Shown: positions 8,880 through 19,532, counted from the stretch's first letter. The stretch is 64,000 nucleotides of DNA from Desulfovibrio sp. (GCA_030145055.1 JAQYWK010000003.1:1-64000), one strand, 5' to 3'. The notes: generated from the sequence alone by a model not told the origin. Numbers and translations: made by a program.

Positions 8880-9725
8880 TTAATCCCATTCAGGGTCGCA
8901 CTCAGCTTCAAAACCTTCGAATGAAATTCTCTGGTTGTGCAGATACATTTTACCATCAGCAGTAGCTTCACCGTATACAGCATCCCCTACAATCGGGAAT
9001 CCAGCATGAGCCAGATGCGCTCTGATCTGATGGCGTGCACCTTTTGTGATGCGTACTTTCACAACAACTACGCCATCACTTAAGTCTTTGACTCTGTCTG
9101 CATAACTCCAGCGAAGTCTGTCAGCGTCATCATCAAGCACTTTAGTTACAGCTCTTGAATCTGTATCAAGCTCATTCTTCATAACGAACTCTGAACGAGG
9201 ACTTCCAATAATTCTAGCGAGATATTCTTTCTCTACCTGGCCAGCTTCTTCAAACCCTTTAAAACGACGACTTGCATCATGCCCGAAAGCAACAAGCAAG
9301 ATACCGGAGGTTGAATTATCTAGTCTATTAATTAGAATCGGCTGTCTTTCCGGAAAAAGTTCTGCAAGACAATCCTGCGCGGAAACTTCCAAACTGGACG
9401 CAATGGATGCGGAGTGGATTCCAGCAGGTTTGTAAACTGCGGCGAATTCGCCAGTCTCTTTAATTATTTTAAGACTTGGTAAAATATCCGCAGTCGTAGG
9501 AACGTTCTTTTTTTCAAACAAAACAACTTCCGCACCGACGAACATTTTGAGGCTAGCTTTTGCGCTACGCCTGTTTACAGAAACAAGTCCGTTATCAATG
9601 ATTCTTCTACGTTCACGAAGACTAGTGTCCGGAAGTAGCATAATCAAAAATTTATCGAGACGTAGGCCTTCATCATCTCCAGTCACAACCACTCGTGAAC
9701 ATTCACTTAAATTTGTAATATCCAA
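8880..9725 (-). CDS. RluA-family pseudouridine synthase
   Basis: A 281-residue RNA pseudouridine synthase. An S4-like RNA-binding segment lies at about residues 17-70 (LRLDKFLIMLLPDTSLRERR), followed by the RluA catalytic fold with the signature ILINRLDNSTSGILLVA, whose Asp is the expected catalytic residue, and the late motif GARHQIRAHLAHAGFPIVGD. Which uridine in rRNA or tRNA is modified cannot be told from sequence alone. The start is TTG 9725, with AGGAG 7 bases upstream; no ATG fits the domain boundary as well. It shares a 150-base divergent promoter region with the EamA gene. Confidence 0.9.
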   Translation of the reverse strand: MDITNLSECSRVVVTGDDEGLRLDKFLIMLLPDTSLRERRRIIDNGLVSVNRRSAKASLKMFVGAEVVLFEKKNVPTTADILPSLKIIKETGEFAAVYKPAGIHSASIASSLEVSAQDCLAELFPERQPILINRLDNSTSGILLVAFGHDASRRFKGFEEAGQVEKEYLARIIGSPRSEFVMKNELDTDSRAVTKVLDDDADRLRWSYADRVKDLSDGVVVVKVRITKGARHQIRAHLAHAGFPIVGDAVYGEATADGKMYLHNQRISFEGFEAECDPEWD

Positions 9726-9875
9726 AATTTATCTCCTGATATTTTATAGTTCTATCTTGCGATAGTTCTTTGACGATTTGAGGGAAACAGCATACAACTT
9801 TGCTACTGATTTCAACTGTAAAATTTAAAATAAAAATAGTACTTTTTTACTTATTATATACCATAAGGACCCGAT

Positions 9876-10778
9876 ATGAACATCAAAGGATGTATACTAG
9901 TACTGATAGCCGCAATTATGTGGGGCCTGATCGGACCTATTTCAAAGTTTCCCATTGAAGAAGGAATTCCTCCGCTAGAAAACGCGTTCTGGAGAGCACT
10001 CTTCGCATGGATACTATTCGCTGTCCATGCATACCGTATGCGTGCATTCAGAATAGAACGCAAGGATATGCCCTCTGTCGCCCTATTCGGGGTAGTAGGC
10101 GTCACGGTTTTTTACGGATCATATCAGTTAGCAGTGCACGGAGTCGGCGCTGCTCTAGCCTCTGTTCTACTGTACACCGCTCCGGCATGGGTTGCTGTTA
10201 TGTCATGGATATTCCTAGGAGAAAAGATGGGGCCAATTAAAATTGGTGCTATTTGCATGACTCTCACAGGCGTTGCATGCGTATCACTCGGACCTCAATT
10301 TTTCGGCACGGGCCAAGCCGTAACTCTCACATGGTTCGGAATTATGTGCGGTTTGACCTCTGGTTTTACATACGCCCTTTATTATATTTTCGGCAAAACT
10401 TTTTTTACACGCTACTCAACACCGACAATATTTCTCTATGCTCTTCCCATAGGGGCACTCGGCCTGCTACCGTTTTTTGAATTTCACCATAAAACTCCAG
10501 CTTCATGGGGATCACTAATCGCCCTTGCTGTCATCTGCACCTACGGAGCATATTCTGTTTACTATGCTGGTCTTAAATATCTCGAAGCAACATCCGCATC
10601 CGTTATAGCCACAGTTGAACCTGTTGTTGCCGCCCTACTGGCGTGGTTATGGTGGAATGAAAGTTTCGATTGGACAGGCTACCTCGGAAGCGCACTCATC
10701 ATTTCAGCCGTGCTCATGATAGTTATGGAAAACAAAATTCGGTCCTGCTTTAAAAAATTAAAACCTGCAACAGTATAG
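9876..10778 (+). CDS. DMT-superfamily (EamA) transporter
   Basis: A 300-residue inner-membrane protein with ten hydrophobic segments arranged as two EamA repeats. The repeats show the usual signatures: AIMWGLIGPISKFP and NAFWRALFAWILF at the start of repeat 1, and LKYLEATSASVIATVEPVVA with GYLGSALIISAVLM near the end of repeat 2. EamA proteins export or exchange amino acids, nucleosides or other small metabolites; the substrate here is unknown. AAGGA precedes the start. It lies 25 bases upstream of addA and may be co-transcribed with it. Confidence 0.9.
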   Translation: MNIKGCILVLIAAIMWGLIGPISKFPIEEGIPPLENAFWRALFAWILFAVHAYRMRAFRIERKDMPSVALFGVVGVTVFYGSYQLAVHGVGAALASVLLYTAPAWVAVMSWIFLGEKMGPIKIGAICMTLTGVACVSLGPQFFGTGQAVTLTWFGIMCGLTSGFTYALYYIFGKTFFTRYSTPTIFLYALPIGALGLLPFFEFHHKTPASWGSLIALAVICTYGAYSVYYAGLKYLEATSASVIATVEPVVAALLAWLWWNESFDWTGYLGSALIISAVLMIVMENKIRSCFKKLKPATV

Positions 10779-10803
10779 CTTGCCAGCACAAAGGTCTTGA
10801 AAA

Positions 10804-13800
10804 ATGCTCAAACAGGTTAAAGCCTCCGCCGGATCAGGCAAAACATATGAATTAACCGCGCGCTTCCTGTCGCTCTTAGCTGGGTCACAGGAAGAAGACT
10901 CAATCCCTGTATGTAAATCATCTCAGGCGAAAGGGTATTGCTGGCCCGAAATAATGGCTGTAACCTTCACCAACAAGGCCGCCGCTGAAATGAAAGAGCG
11001 CGTTGTGCGTTCACTTAAGAACCGCGCCCTCGATCTTGAAGGAGACGGACTCGGCAGCGATTGGACTCCTGCGGAGGCGAAAAAACAACTCACTCCGATT
11101 TTGCAACGGTACAGTCGGCTGAACATTAGAACCATCGATAGCCTGTTAAACCTGCTGGTGCGCATCTTCGCCCTTGAGCTTGGCCTAAGCCCCGATTTCC
11201 AGCTTCTTTTTGACCCGACTACCCTCTTTGAACCGAACTTCAATAAATTTCTGACCCACTGCGAGGGAAACGATGAATTCCGCAAAAAGCTCATGGATGA
11301 TGCAGTGGAAAGCCTCGTCCTCAAAGAGAATAAAAAAGGATTCTGGTTGGCAGAGCAAATGCGTTTCAGACTGATACAAATCCTTGGCCATGTGATGGAG
11401 TTTCCGGGCGAAAGGTTGACGGATCAAGAAGAAATCGCAGGAATGCTTCAAGCCGATTACGATAAATATATGAAGGCCGTATCAGCCATGTCTTCATTAA
11501 TAGATAGCGATAGCCTTGCCGCGTCTGCGCATCTCAAAAAATATCTGGCCCACGCGGCAGCTCTCGATTTTATGGGCGAACCAAAAGACTCCGTCATGGT
11601 TCAAAAAGATAACTTCGAAGATTGCGTAAATAAAAAATCCAAAGGCGACATCAATTCTCTGCACGAAAAGATCTATGCTGACCTAAAACAAGCCCACGAA
11701 ACCTACCGCGATCGGGCTATCATTTTGCGCGGGGCTTACGCTCTTGCTCCATTTGTAAAAATCGTGGAAGAAATCCGCGACGATATCATTGAATATCAAT
11801 CGCTGAACGGTATGCTCCTTAGTTCGAATCTGCCGCGAGTCGCATCCTACGTTTTACAAAACGGCGAAGCTCTTCCAGATGCATTCTGCCGTATGGGATC
11901 ACGCCTTCACCACCTGCTAATTGATGAATTTCAGGATACAAGCCTTGCCCAATGGCAAGCAATGGTGCCGCTTGCCGTGGAATGTTTGTCCAAGCGCGGA
12001 AGTCTTTTCTACGTCGGCGACGTTAAGCAGGCTATTTATAGTTGGCGCGGCGGAAGGTCAGAGCTATTCGATGAAATTGCGCAAGATCCAGAACTCACAT
12101 CTATTTCCGAATTTACACCCGGCCATCTAGACTATAACTGGCGCAGTCTTGAAAATGTAATCAAGTTCAACAACTCATTTTTTGATGCACTGGCTGACTT
12201 CGATGTGGCGACTGATCTTGCAGAAATTCTTTACCCGAACGGGCCCGAAGAACAGCAAGGAATACTCGCAGAAAAAATTGCATCCACCTTTGAACACGCA
12301 ACGCAGAGCTTACCACCGAATCAGCCGCGCGAAGGCGGATATGTAAAATTACAAAAACTTTTCGCGGAAACATCATCAGAAATTGAAATTGAAACTAAAC
12401 GTAATTTCGACATTTTAATGGACGACCTGCGCCAGCGCAGAGAATACAAAGATATTTGCGTGCTCGTTAGATCAAACGACCATGCCCAGCTCTTATGTGA
12501 CTGGCTGGTAGAAAAATCCATCCCCGTCATAACCGAGAACAGTTTGCAGCTCGACCGCCATCCGGTTGTAAGGCAACTGGTCTCATTACTTAAGTTTTTA
12601 GATTATCCGCAGGATGACCTTGCGTTCTTAGAATTTATATACGGCAAGGAAGTATTCCAAACAGTATCAGGTATTTCCAACAGCGAAATTACCGAATGGC
12701 TGGCAAATAGAGAAAAAGGGCCGCTCTACCGCCGTTTCGCGGAAAAGTTCCCGACCTTCTGGGACAACCACATTTCACCATTCCTGCGCAAGTCAGGGCT
12801 AATGACTCCTTACGACCTCGCTAGTGAAATGGTCTCCCGCTTCAAAATCATCGAATCATGCCCGGGCGATGAATTATATATCCGCAGATTTCTCGAAGTC
12901 GTACACTTGGCAGAAGAAAACCGCGGCACATCCTTAGCCGCCTTCCTAGATTTCTGGGATTCATCATCCGCTGACGAAAAAGTACCCCTCCCGCAATCAG
13001 TAAATGCGGTACGCATCATGACCATTCACAAATCTAAAGGACTAGAATTTCCGGTTATTATCGTGCCGTTCCATAACTGGTCCGTTTCCGGCTCGGACAC
13101 AACTTTCACCGACATCGAAGTTGACGGCAAAATATTGCTAACTCCAATGTCCAGCTCACTTGGTGATCAATATTACGAAAACCGGACACGCATGTTCACC
13201 GAACAGCTCAACCTTTTATATGTAGCATGGACTAGAGCTGGCGATGAGCTATACGGCTTCATGCCCTCAGAAAAAGTTAAGAGCGTAACGCCTGCATTTT
13301 CCGCCATTGAAACTATTTTAAACGGCAAATTTTCAGACCTAGGTTTACTAGAATACGGCAAACCTCCTGTGGAAGTTGAAATTTCAAACGCTATTCAAAG
13401 CGAATCTAATCAAGAGCCAAGTTTAGATTCTATGGTCGAAACTCACGACGAAAAAAAAACCACCGAGGAATCCCAACCGAAAGAACTTATGGCGTGGCTA
13501 CCCAGACTTCGCGTCTACCGCCATAATTTAGAAGATTACTCATACAACGCCCTTATGCGCGGCGAACTTGCACACAAGGCTATGGAGAATTTAATCCTCA
13601 CAGGTGACGATGCGGCGGATTGTTTGCGCAGTGCGGAAGCGGCATTTGCCCAGTTCCCAGCCATCGCAGATGAGTATGAAACTCTCGTACCAGAAGTAAC
13701 CGCAATGGCACTTTGGGCTTTGTCGGAAAAGGAAGTCCGCACCGCCATAATTAGCGGTAGGCCAGAAGTCGCGATCATGGACAAAAAAGGTGATACCCAT

Positions 13801-13995
13801 CGCGCAGATTTACTCCTGCTCGAAGAGAATCGCGCGCTGGTTGTAGAGTACAAAACAGGGACCCCGTCAGCCGACAATGAAAAGCAGGTTAAGCGATACA
13901 TGCGACTACTCAAAGAAATGTACGGAAATACAAAGGAACTGCGAGGGCTACTCGTCTACCTCGATGAACAGTTCACACAGGAGGTGATCATATGA
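10804..13995 (+). CDS. addA: UvrD-like helicase-nuclease, AddA/RecB type
   Basis: A 1063-residue superfamily 1 helicase with a C-terminal nuclease. Walker A is at residues 7-14 (ASAGSGKT), followed by AVTFTNKAAAEMKERV, the Walker B region HLLIDEFQDTSLAQW, GDVKQAIYSWRGG, and late helicase motifs including MTIHKSKGLEFPVIIVP and NLLYVAWTRA. The C-terminal PD-(D/E)XK core is HRADLLLLEE followed by LVVEYKTG. Together with AddB it should form the complex that unwinds and resects double-strand ends for RecA loading. The stop overlaps the addB start by ATGA, so the two are translationally coupled. Confidence 0.9.
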   Translation: MLKQVKASAGSGKTYELTARFLSLLAGSQEEDSIPVCKSSQAKGYCWPEIMAVTFTNKAAAEMKERVVRSLKNRALDLEGDGLGSDWTPAEAKKQLTPILQRYSRLNIRTIDSLLNLLVRIFALELGLSPDFQLLFDPTTLFEPNFNKFLTHCEGNDEFRKKLMDDAVESLVLKENKKGFWLAEQMRFRLIQILGHVMEFPGERLTDQEEIAGMLQADYDKYMKAVSAMSSLIDSDSLAASAHLKKYLAHAAALDFMGEPKDSVMVQKDNFEDCVNKKSKGDINSLHEKIYADLKQAHETYRDRAIILRGAYALAPFVKIVEEIRDDIIEYQSLNGMLLSSNLPRVASYVLQNGEALPDAFCRMGSRLHHLLIDEFQDTSLAQWQAMVPLAVECLSKRGSLFYVGDVKQAIYSWRGGRSELFDEIAQDPELTSISEFTPGHLDYNWRSLENVIKFNNSFFDALADFDVATDLAEILYPNGPEEQQGILAEKIASTFEHATQSLPPNQPREGGYVKLQKLFAETSSEIEIETKRNFDILMDDLRQRREYKDICVLVRSNDHAQLLCDWLVEKSIPVITENSLQLDRHPVVRQLVSLLKFLDYPQDDLAFLEFIYGKEVFQTVSGISNSEITEWLANREKGPLYRRFAEKFPTFWDNHISPFLRKSGLMTPYDLASEMVSRFKIIESCPGDELYIRRFLEVVHLAEENRGTSLAAFLDFWDSSSADEKVPLPQSVNAVRIMTIHKSKGLEFPVIIVPFHNWSVSGSDTTFTDIEVDGKILLTPMSSSLGDQYYENRTRMFTEQLNLLYVAWTRAGDELYGFMPSEKVKSVTPAFSAIETILNGKFSDLGLLEYGKPPVEVEISNAIQSESNQEPSLDSMVETHDEKKTTEESQPKELMAWLPRLRVYRHNLEDYSYNALMRGELAHKAMENLILTGDDAADCLRSAEAAFAQFPAIADEYETLVPEVTAMALWALSEKEVRTAIISGRPEVAIMDKKGDTHRADLLLLEENRALVVEYKTGTPSADNEKQVKRYMRLLKEMYGNTKELRGLLVYLDEQFTQEVII

Positions 13996-16910
13996 CCACC
14001 CGCCAGCCCATTTCTATTATTTCATGGAAACAAGATTTCATCGAAAATTTCAGTTCTATCTTAATAGATGAATCTGATGGTGACCTGAGCAATACCATTG
14101 TGATTGTTCCGCACCATCGCCCCGCTAGATATTTAAAAAAAGCCCTTGCGGCATCGAATGACTTAGAAAAACCCTGCATACTTCCTGAAATTTATTCATT
14201 TTCAGACTTTGTAGGCTCGCTCATGCCTAAACTCACAGGCAACTTTCCGCGCAGAATCGGCAAGCTTGATCAAGTCGGACTGCTCTTTAATATTATTGAA
14301 GGACTCCGCGCAGAATCCAAGGGGCTACTTTCAAAGCTCCCTTGCGATCTACAAAAGTTTTTCCCGTGGGGAACCCGCCTCGCGTCTCTTCTAGAGGAAA
14401 TGCTCAGGCAGGATATCACGCCGCGCAATATAGCTATGCTCCAAGGCGAAGTTCTCGAATGGGCGGCGGCACTACTTGAAGAAATTGAAATCATTTTCGT
14501 TAAATATGTCGAAGCACTCGAAAGACGTGGCTGGTCAACAACAGGTTTAGAAAGTCGCAACCTGTCTACCAACCTTGAGAAGCTCGATACCATTTTAGAT
14601 GGTAAAAAATTATACTTAGCCGGATTTTACGGACTAGCCGGAGTTGAAGATAAATTTTTCCACCACCTATGGGACAACCTAGACCTGCGAGTAATCTGGC
14701 ACAGTGACCCAGCCTTGGCACTACGCGAACACGGACATTTCGCAGTAAAGGAACATCGCAACTGGCTACGTAACTGGAAAGCCGAAGCAATATCAGACGA
14801 CAGTGCAGAAGACAGCTCCACCCTACCGAAGTTAAAATTCTTTGAAGGATTCGACCGCCACTCGCAGCTATGCGCAATGCGCGAAGAACTTCTAGCTAGC
14901 TCAATTGGTGATAACTACGACGATTGCGCAGTTGTTCTGCCGGACACATCCTTACTGCTTCCGGTAATGCATCACCTACCTGAGCGCGACATTAATATCA
15001 GTATGGGTTACCCACTTGGACGCTCGGCCCTGAATGGACTCATTGAAGCAATATTAAAACTTCAGGAAACCAAAAGCGGCGATGCTTATCACTGGAAAGA
15101 TATTTTAGCTGTGATCAGGCATCCGTACCTTAAGATGCTTGAAATAGATGATGAACAACCTTTACGCACAATTTTTCATCAGTGGGAAACTGTCCTTCGA
15201 TGCGGCTCTCCGTATGTAGATCATAACGATTTTACCCCCGTGTACAGCAACGAAAACGGCAACCTTGTCGATAATCCAGACAGCACAGAAGAATTACGTG
15301 CGGAAGTCATAGGGCTGTGCATAGATGGTTTCGCAAATATCAATACCCTTGCCCAGCTTGCAGACAGCTTGCAGAGCATGGCTGAAATGCTAAGGCTACG
15401 CGGTGGTACTTTATGGCAAAGATATTTGCTTGATTCGGAATGTTTATTCCGTCTAATGAATGAAGTCATCCCCGAGCTGCGTGAAAGCTCCATTAGTAAT
15501 GATGATTTCGGACAGCCGTTATCATTTTCCATATTCAGACAACTCCTCGCTTCGCAACGGGTATCCTTTGAGCCGGACCCCATTTCAAGCATGCAAGTTC
15601 TTGGTATGCTCGAAAGCAGGCTACTGAATTTCAAGCGCACATACATATTAGATACGGTAGATGACAAAATTCCGGGGACCGATCCATACGACCCGCTTCT
15701 GCCGGATCAGCTCAGACATTTACTTGATCTACCGGATTCGCATGAAAGAGAAAGCGTTGCCACGTACAACTTTTATCGGCTGATTATGGGCAGCGAAGAA
15801 TCATGCATATTTTATCAAAGCGGAGATCAACCCGGATTGCTGGATTCCAAAAGCGTACGTAGTAGATTCGTCGAGCAGCTTCTCTGGGAATTAGAGCAAA
15901 AAGAAAAGCGGATTATCACCCCAAGTGATGATTTCCCGCTCAAGGCAATCAATTTTCCAGTCGGGGCCATATTAAATTCTCCAGCAGCCATAGAAAAAGA
16001 ACCTGTCGCTGAGAAACTAGGAAATATCCTGAAAACTAAAGGATTATCTCCATCTGGACTGGACTGCTACGTAACATGTCCCAAGCTGTTTTTCTTTCGC
16101 TATCTATCAAATGTACGAGAAACCGAAACAGTCAATTTAGATGGAGACCGCGCGGGTTTCGGAGAATTAATCCATACGGTGCTAAAAGATTTCCTTGAAC
16201 CGCATTTGGGGAAAATGATCTGCGGAAATGATTTGAACAGTACAAACTTAAACGACCTATTTATGGAAAGACTGGAACGCGATTCGCTGTATGCAAACTT
16301 ACCATATGACATTAAAAAGTCCCTTGAACACGCAGGTAAAAATAGGCTTTCGCTTTTCCTGAAAAACATAGGAACAACAACAGTTATATCTCTTGAGGCT
16401 GAGGCATCCGCACTTCTTGAGATTAGTGATTATCCCGTTAAGATTCATGGCAGAATTGATAGAGTTGATAACAGGGACAATTCTCGCTATATTATTGACT
16501 ATAAAACCGGGCAATTACACATGCCTCGCAAATCATTCTGGGAAGATTCATCAATCTGGGATCAGGTTCTCAAAGATCCAGAAAGCTTGTATAATGATGG
16601 TTCTACTTTTTTACAAAAAGTAAAATCAGGCGCCGACAGCCTTCAATTACCCCTATATCTATTGATGGACCACCACACATCAAAAGAAATGCCACACCAA
16701 GCCGCCCTTGTAGAGTTAGTAAAAGATGGCAAAGAAAAATTTCTTTTCGATTCAAAAACGGATGAAGAAGATAGAATTGAAATTATCGGCACTAAAATTC
16801 CGGCCCTTTCGGCGTGCATAATTAATAATTTGATCGCAGAGCCTGAATTTAAAGCCATTCGTTCCGCGCAATGCAACTGGTGCTCATACCGCGAAGCATG
16901 CGGAGCGTAA
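13992..16910 (+). CDS. addB: AddB-like nuclease with Fe-S cluster motif
   Basis: A 972-residue partner of AddA. The N-terminal region has a helicase-like fold without a good Walker A (IVIVPHHRPARYLKKAL), as in AddB proteins that have lost ATPase activity or vary it. The C-terminal 270 residues carry a PD-(D/E)XK nuclease (KIHGRIDRVDN, then YIIDYKTGQ) framed by cysteines: CYVTCPKLFFFRYL upstream and CNWCSYREAC at the C-terminus, matching the 4Fe-4S staple of AddB-type nucleases. It begins on the ATGA overlap with addA. With both subunits carrying a nuclease, this is the two-nuclease AddAB form rather than RecBCD. Confidence 0.88.
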   Translation: MTTRQPISIISWKQDFIENFSSILIDESDGDLSNTIVIVPHHRPARYLKKALAASNDLEKPCILPEIYSFSDFVGSLMPKLTGNFPRRIGKLDQVGLLFNIIEGLRAESKGLLSKLPCDLQKFFPWGTRLASLLEEMLRQDITPRNIAMLQGEVLEWAAALLEEIEIIFVKYVEALERRGWSTTGLESRNLSTNLEKLDTILDGKKLYLAGFYGLAGVEDKFFHHLWDNLDLRVIWHSDPALALREHGHFAVKEHRNWLRNWKAEAISDDSAEDSSTLPKLKFFEGFDRHSQLCAMREELLASSIGDNYDDCAVVLPDTSLLLPVMHHLPERDINISMGYPLGRSALNGLIEAILKLQETKSGDAYHWKDILAVIRHPYLKMLEIDDEQPLRTIFHQWETVLRCGSPYVDHNDFTPVYSNENGNLVDNPDSTEELRAEVIGLCIDGFANINTLAQLADSLQSMAEMLRLRGGTLWQRYLLDSECLFRLMNEVIPELRESSISNDDFGQPLSFSIFRQLLASQRVSFEPDPISSMQVLGMLESRLLNFKRTYILDTVDDKIPGTDPYDPLLPDQLRHLLDLPDSHERESVATYNFYRLIMGSEESCIFYQSGDQPGLLDSKSVRSRFVEQLLWELEQKEKRIITPSDDFPLKAINFPVGAILNSPAAIEKEPVAEKLGNILKTKGLSPSGLDCYVTCPKLFFFRYLSNVRETETVNLDGDRAGFGELIHTVLKDFLEPHLGKMICGNDLNSTNLNDLFMERLERDSLYANLPYDIKKSLEHAGKNRLSLFLKNIGTTTVISLEAEASALLEISDYPVKIHGRIDRVDNRDNSRYIIDYKTGQLHMPRKSFWEDSSIWDQVLKDPESLYNDGSTFLQKVKSGADSLQLPLYLLMDHHTSKEMPHQAALVELVKDGKEKFLFDSKTDEEDRIEIIGTKIPALSACIINNLIAEPEFKAIRSAQCNWCSYREACGA

Positions 16911-16999
16911 GCACTCCAAAGAATATAAAAGAACGGTTTTAATAAAGAACCGCTGAGAATTTAAATAAAAATAAAATTGAACTATGAAGGATTCGTTTC

Positions 17000-18190
17000 A
17001 TGAAAACTGCTGACATACTGATATGCGGAGCTGGAATTGTAGGCCTAACCGTTGCACGCGAGCTGATTGCAAAAGGGCACACTAATATAATCATCATCGA
17101 TAAAGAACACGAAGTTGCTCTTCACGCTTCAGGGCGAAACAGCGGAGTTTTACACGCAGGAATTTACTACGCCCCCGGAAGCTTGCGCGCGGTGTCCTGC
17201 CTTTCTGGCAATTTCATGATGAAAGAATATTGCAAAGAAAAAGGGCTGCCTCTGCTCGAAACAGGAAAAGTCATCGTTGCAAGAAACGAATCAGAGATTC
17301 CGACCCTGCACGAACTTTATGCCCGCGCAACTGCAAATGGTGCCAAGGTTGAAATTATTGACGAAGAACGCCTTTCCCAAATCGAGCCTAACGCCAAAAC
17401 ATGCAAGCAGGCCTTATTCTCCCATTACACAGCAGTCGTTGATCCGCGCAGTGTCATGAAATCACTATATGCAGATCTAGTGCAAAGCGGAAAAGTAACC
17501 TTTATGCTTGGCACTAAATTTATCGACGCTAAAAAGAATAACATGATCATCACTGACAAAGGTGAAATAAGCTGCGGAATGTTTATAAACGCCGCAGGAG
17601 CTTACAGCGACCAGGTTGCCAGACCTTTCGGTTTCGGTGAAGGGTATCAGCTTATTCCATTTAAAGGCATTTACAAAAAGCTTAAAAAAGAAAAAGCAGA
17701 TATCATTAAGGGTAGCATTTACCCTGTGCCGAACATAAAAAATCCATTCCTCGGAATCCACTTCACGCGTGGGGCTACAGGTGATGTTTATTTAGGGCCA
17801 ACCGCCATCCCAGCCTTCGGTAGAGAGAACTATGGTTTACTCTCAGGACTGGACAGCGAAGCATTCAGCATTATGATAAGGGATGCGATACTCTTTATGA
17901 AAAACCCAAAATTTCGTTCAATCGCGTTTGAAGAACCACGTAAATACTTTTTCAAATGCTTTTTCAATGATGCGAAAAAACTAGTCAAGAAACTTAACCC
18001 TGAAGATATCGAGAGCACGCCCAAAGTCGGGATTCGTCCACAGCTTGTAGATGTAAAACGTAATGAACTTGTAATGGACTTCCTCGTCGAAAGTGACGAA
18101 AAAAGTGTTCACGTTCTAAATGCAATATCTCCCGCGTTTACAAGCTCAATGTACTTTGCAGAAATGATTGTAGACAAATACATACACTAG
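17000..18190 (+). CDS. lhgO: L-2-hydroxyglutarate oxidase
   Basis: A 396-residue FAD-dependent oxidoreductase of the DAO family. The dinucleotide-binding motif ILICGAGIVGLTVAREL is at residues 6-22. The LhgO signatures follow: HASGRNSGVLHAGIYYAPGS and, near the end, GIRPQLVD. The enzyme oxidises L-2-hydroxyglutarate to 2-oxoglutarate and passes electrons to the quinone pool, repairing a metabolic side product. GAAGGA precedes ATG 17000. It is 90 bases after addB, with only a weak inverted repeat between them, so it could be read from the same transcript or its own promoter. Confidence 0.9.
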   Translation: MKTADILICGAGIVGLTVARELIAKGHTNIIIIDKEHEVALHASGRNSGVLHAGIYYAPGSLRAVSCLSGNFMMKEYCKEKGLPLLETGKVIVARNESEIPTLHELYARATANGAKVEIIDEERLSQIEPNAKTCKQALFSHYTAVVDPRSVMKSLYADLVQSGKVTFMLGTKFIDAKKNNMIITDKGEISCGMFINAAGAYSDQVARPFGFGEGYQLIPFKGIYKKLKKEKADIIKGSIYPVPNIKNPFLGIHFTRGATGDVYLGPTAIPAFGRENYGLLSGLDSEAFSIMIRDAILFMKNPKFRSIAFEEPRKYFFKCFFNDAKKLVKKLNPEDIESTPKVGIRPQLVDVKRNELVMDFLVESDEKSVHVLNAISPAFTSSMYFAEMIVDKYIH

Positions 18191-18433
18191 CAAATGTTAT
18201 TAGATATAAGGACTTTAAGAGACATAATGAATGGAAATGTCACCCTTTCAGGACAAAAAAACACTTGACTTAAAGGGCTATAAAGGAAAAAACTTTGGTC
18301 GAACTATAAACTAATCATGCTCGGTAAATTCAGCCTTACAAAAGCTAAAAAGAACTGGGCCTGATAAATTGCAGTAGCATTTAAAATCTGAATTGATTAG
18401 TTTATTAAAATACATAGACAGGAGAACTTACAA

Positions 18434-19510
18434 ATGAAGCTTCCCCAATTAAAAATAGGTGACCTAGTTGCCAAAGTTCCAGTTGTTCAAGGTGGAATGG
18501 GCGTAGGAATATCACTTTCCGGCCTCGCTTCTGCTGTTGCAGAAGAAGGTGGAATAGGCGTTATTGCTGCGGCTATGATCGGCCTTACCAGCTCAAAACC
18601 AAACCGAGCGACACCTGAAGCGCAGTCCGAAGCTCTTGCTGACGAAATCAGAAAAGCTAAAGCCAAAACATCCGGCATTGTCGGTGTTAACATCATGGTT
18701 GCTTTAACTGACTTCGCAGAACAGGTAACAGCTTCCATAAAAGAAGGCGTGGACATTATCTTTTCAGGAGCAGGTCTTCCTTTAGACCTCCCTAAATACC
18801 TCGCTGATGGCGCTAAAACCAAACTGGTTCCTATCGTTTCATCAGGCCGAGCAGCTTCGATTATCTGCAAAAAGTGGATATCAAGATTCGACTACGTTCC
18901 TGACGCATTTGTCGTAGAAGGCCCTAAAGCCGGTGGACATTTGGGTTTTCAGCGTGAACAGCTGGATGATCCTGCATTTGCACTAGAATCAATTCTTCCT
19001 GATGTCCTTAAAGCTGTTAAAGAGTTTGAAGACAAAACAGGTAAGAAGATCCCTGTCATCGCCGCTGGCGGTATATACACAGGTGAAGATATCTGCAAAT
19101 ACATCAAAATGGGCGCTTCTGGCGTTCAGCTCGGTACCAGATTTGTAGCAACTCACGAATGTGATGCTGATGACAAATTCAAGCAGGCTTACGTAGATTC
19201 AACAAAAGAGGACATGACTGTGATCCAAAGCCCTGTAGGACTTCCAGGCAGAGCAATTAAAAATGCTTACCTGACAGAAGTATACTCTGGAAATAAATCA
19301 CCGTTTAAATGCGCATTCAAATGCCTTAAGACCTGTAACGTCGAAACCACACCTTACTGCATCGCTTCTGCGCTTATAAGCGCACAACGCGGTAAGCTTA
19401 AACACGGCTTCGCATTCGCAGGGGCAAACGCCTATAGAACTAAGAAAATTGTCTCCGTTAAAGAATTGATGAATGAACTGACATCTGAGTTTGAAGTGGC
19501 TTGCGCTTAA
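18434..19510 (+). CDS. NAD(P)H-dependent flavin oxidoreductase / nitronate monooxygenase-like
   Basis: A 358-residue FMN-binding TIM-barrel protein of the 2-nitropropane dioxygenase family. The N-terminal VVQGGMGVGISLSGLASAVA, the FVVEGPKAGGHLGF segment, and the phosphate-binding VIAAGGIYTGEDI followed by GASGVQLGTRFVATHEC are characteristic of the family. Members include nitronate monooxygenases and FabK-type enoyl-ACP reductases. The C-terminal 70 residues contain four closely spaced Cys (CAFKCLKTCNVETTPYC), which suggests a metal or Fe-S site seen in some anaerobe homologues. Reaction therefore uncertain. AGGAGA precedes the start. Confidence 0.85.
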   Translation: MKLPQLKIGDLVAKVPVVQGGMGVGISLSGLASAVAEEGGIGVIAAAMIGLTSSKPNRATPEAQSEALADEIRKAKAKTSGIVGVNIMVALTDFAEQVTASIKEGVDIIFSGAGLPLDLPKYLADGAKTKLVPIVSSGRAASIICKKWISRFDYVPDAFVVEGPKAGGHLGFQREQLDDPAFALESILPDVLKAVKEFEDKTGKKIPVIAAGGIYTGEDICKYIKMGASGVQLGTRFVATHECDADDKFKQAYVDSTKEDMTVIQSPVGLPGRAIKNAYLTEVYSGNKSPFKCAFKCLKTCNVETTPYCIASALISAQRGKLKHGFAFAGANAYRTKKIVSVKELMNELTSEFEVACA

Positions 19511-19532
19511 ACACATCCCTAATGCATAAAAC

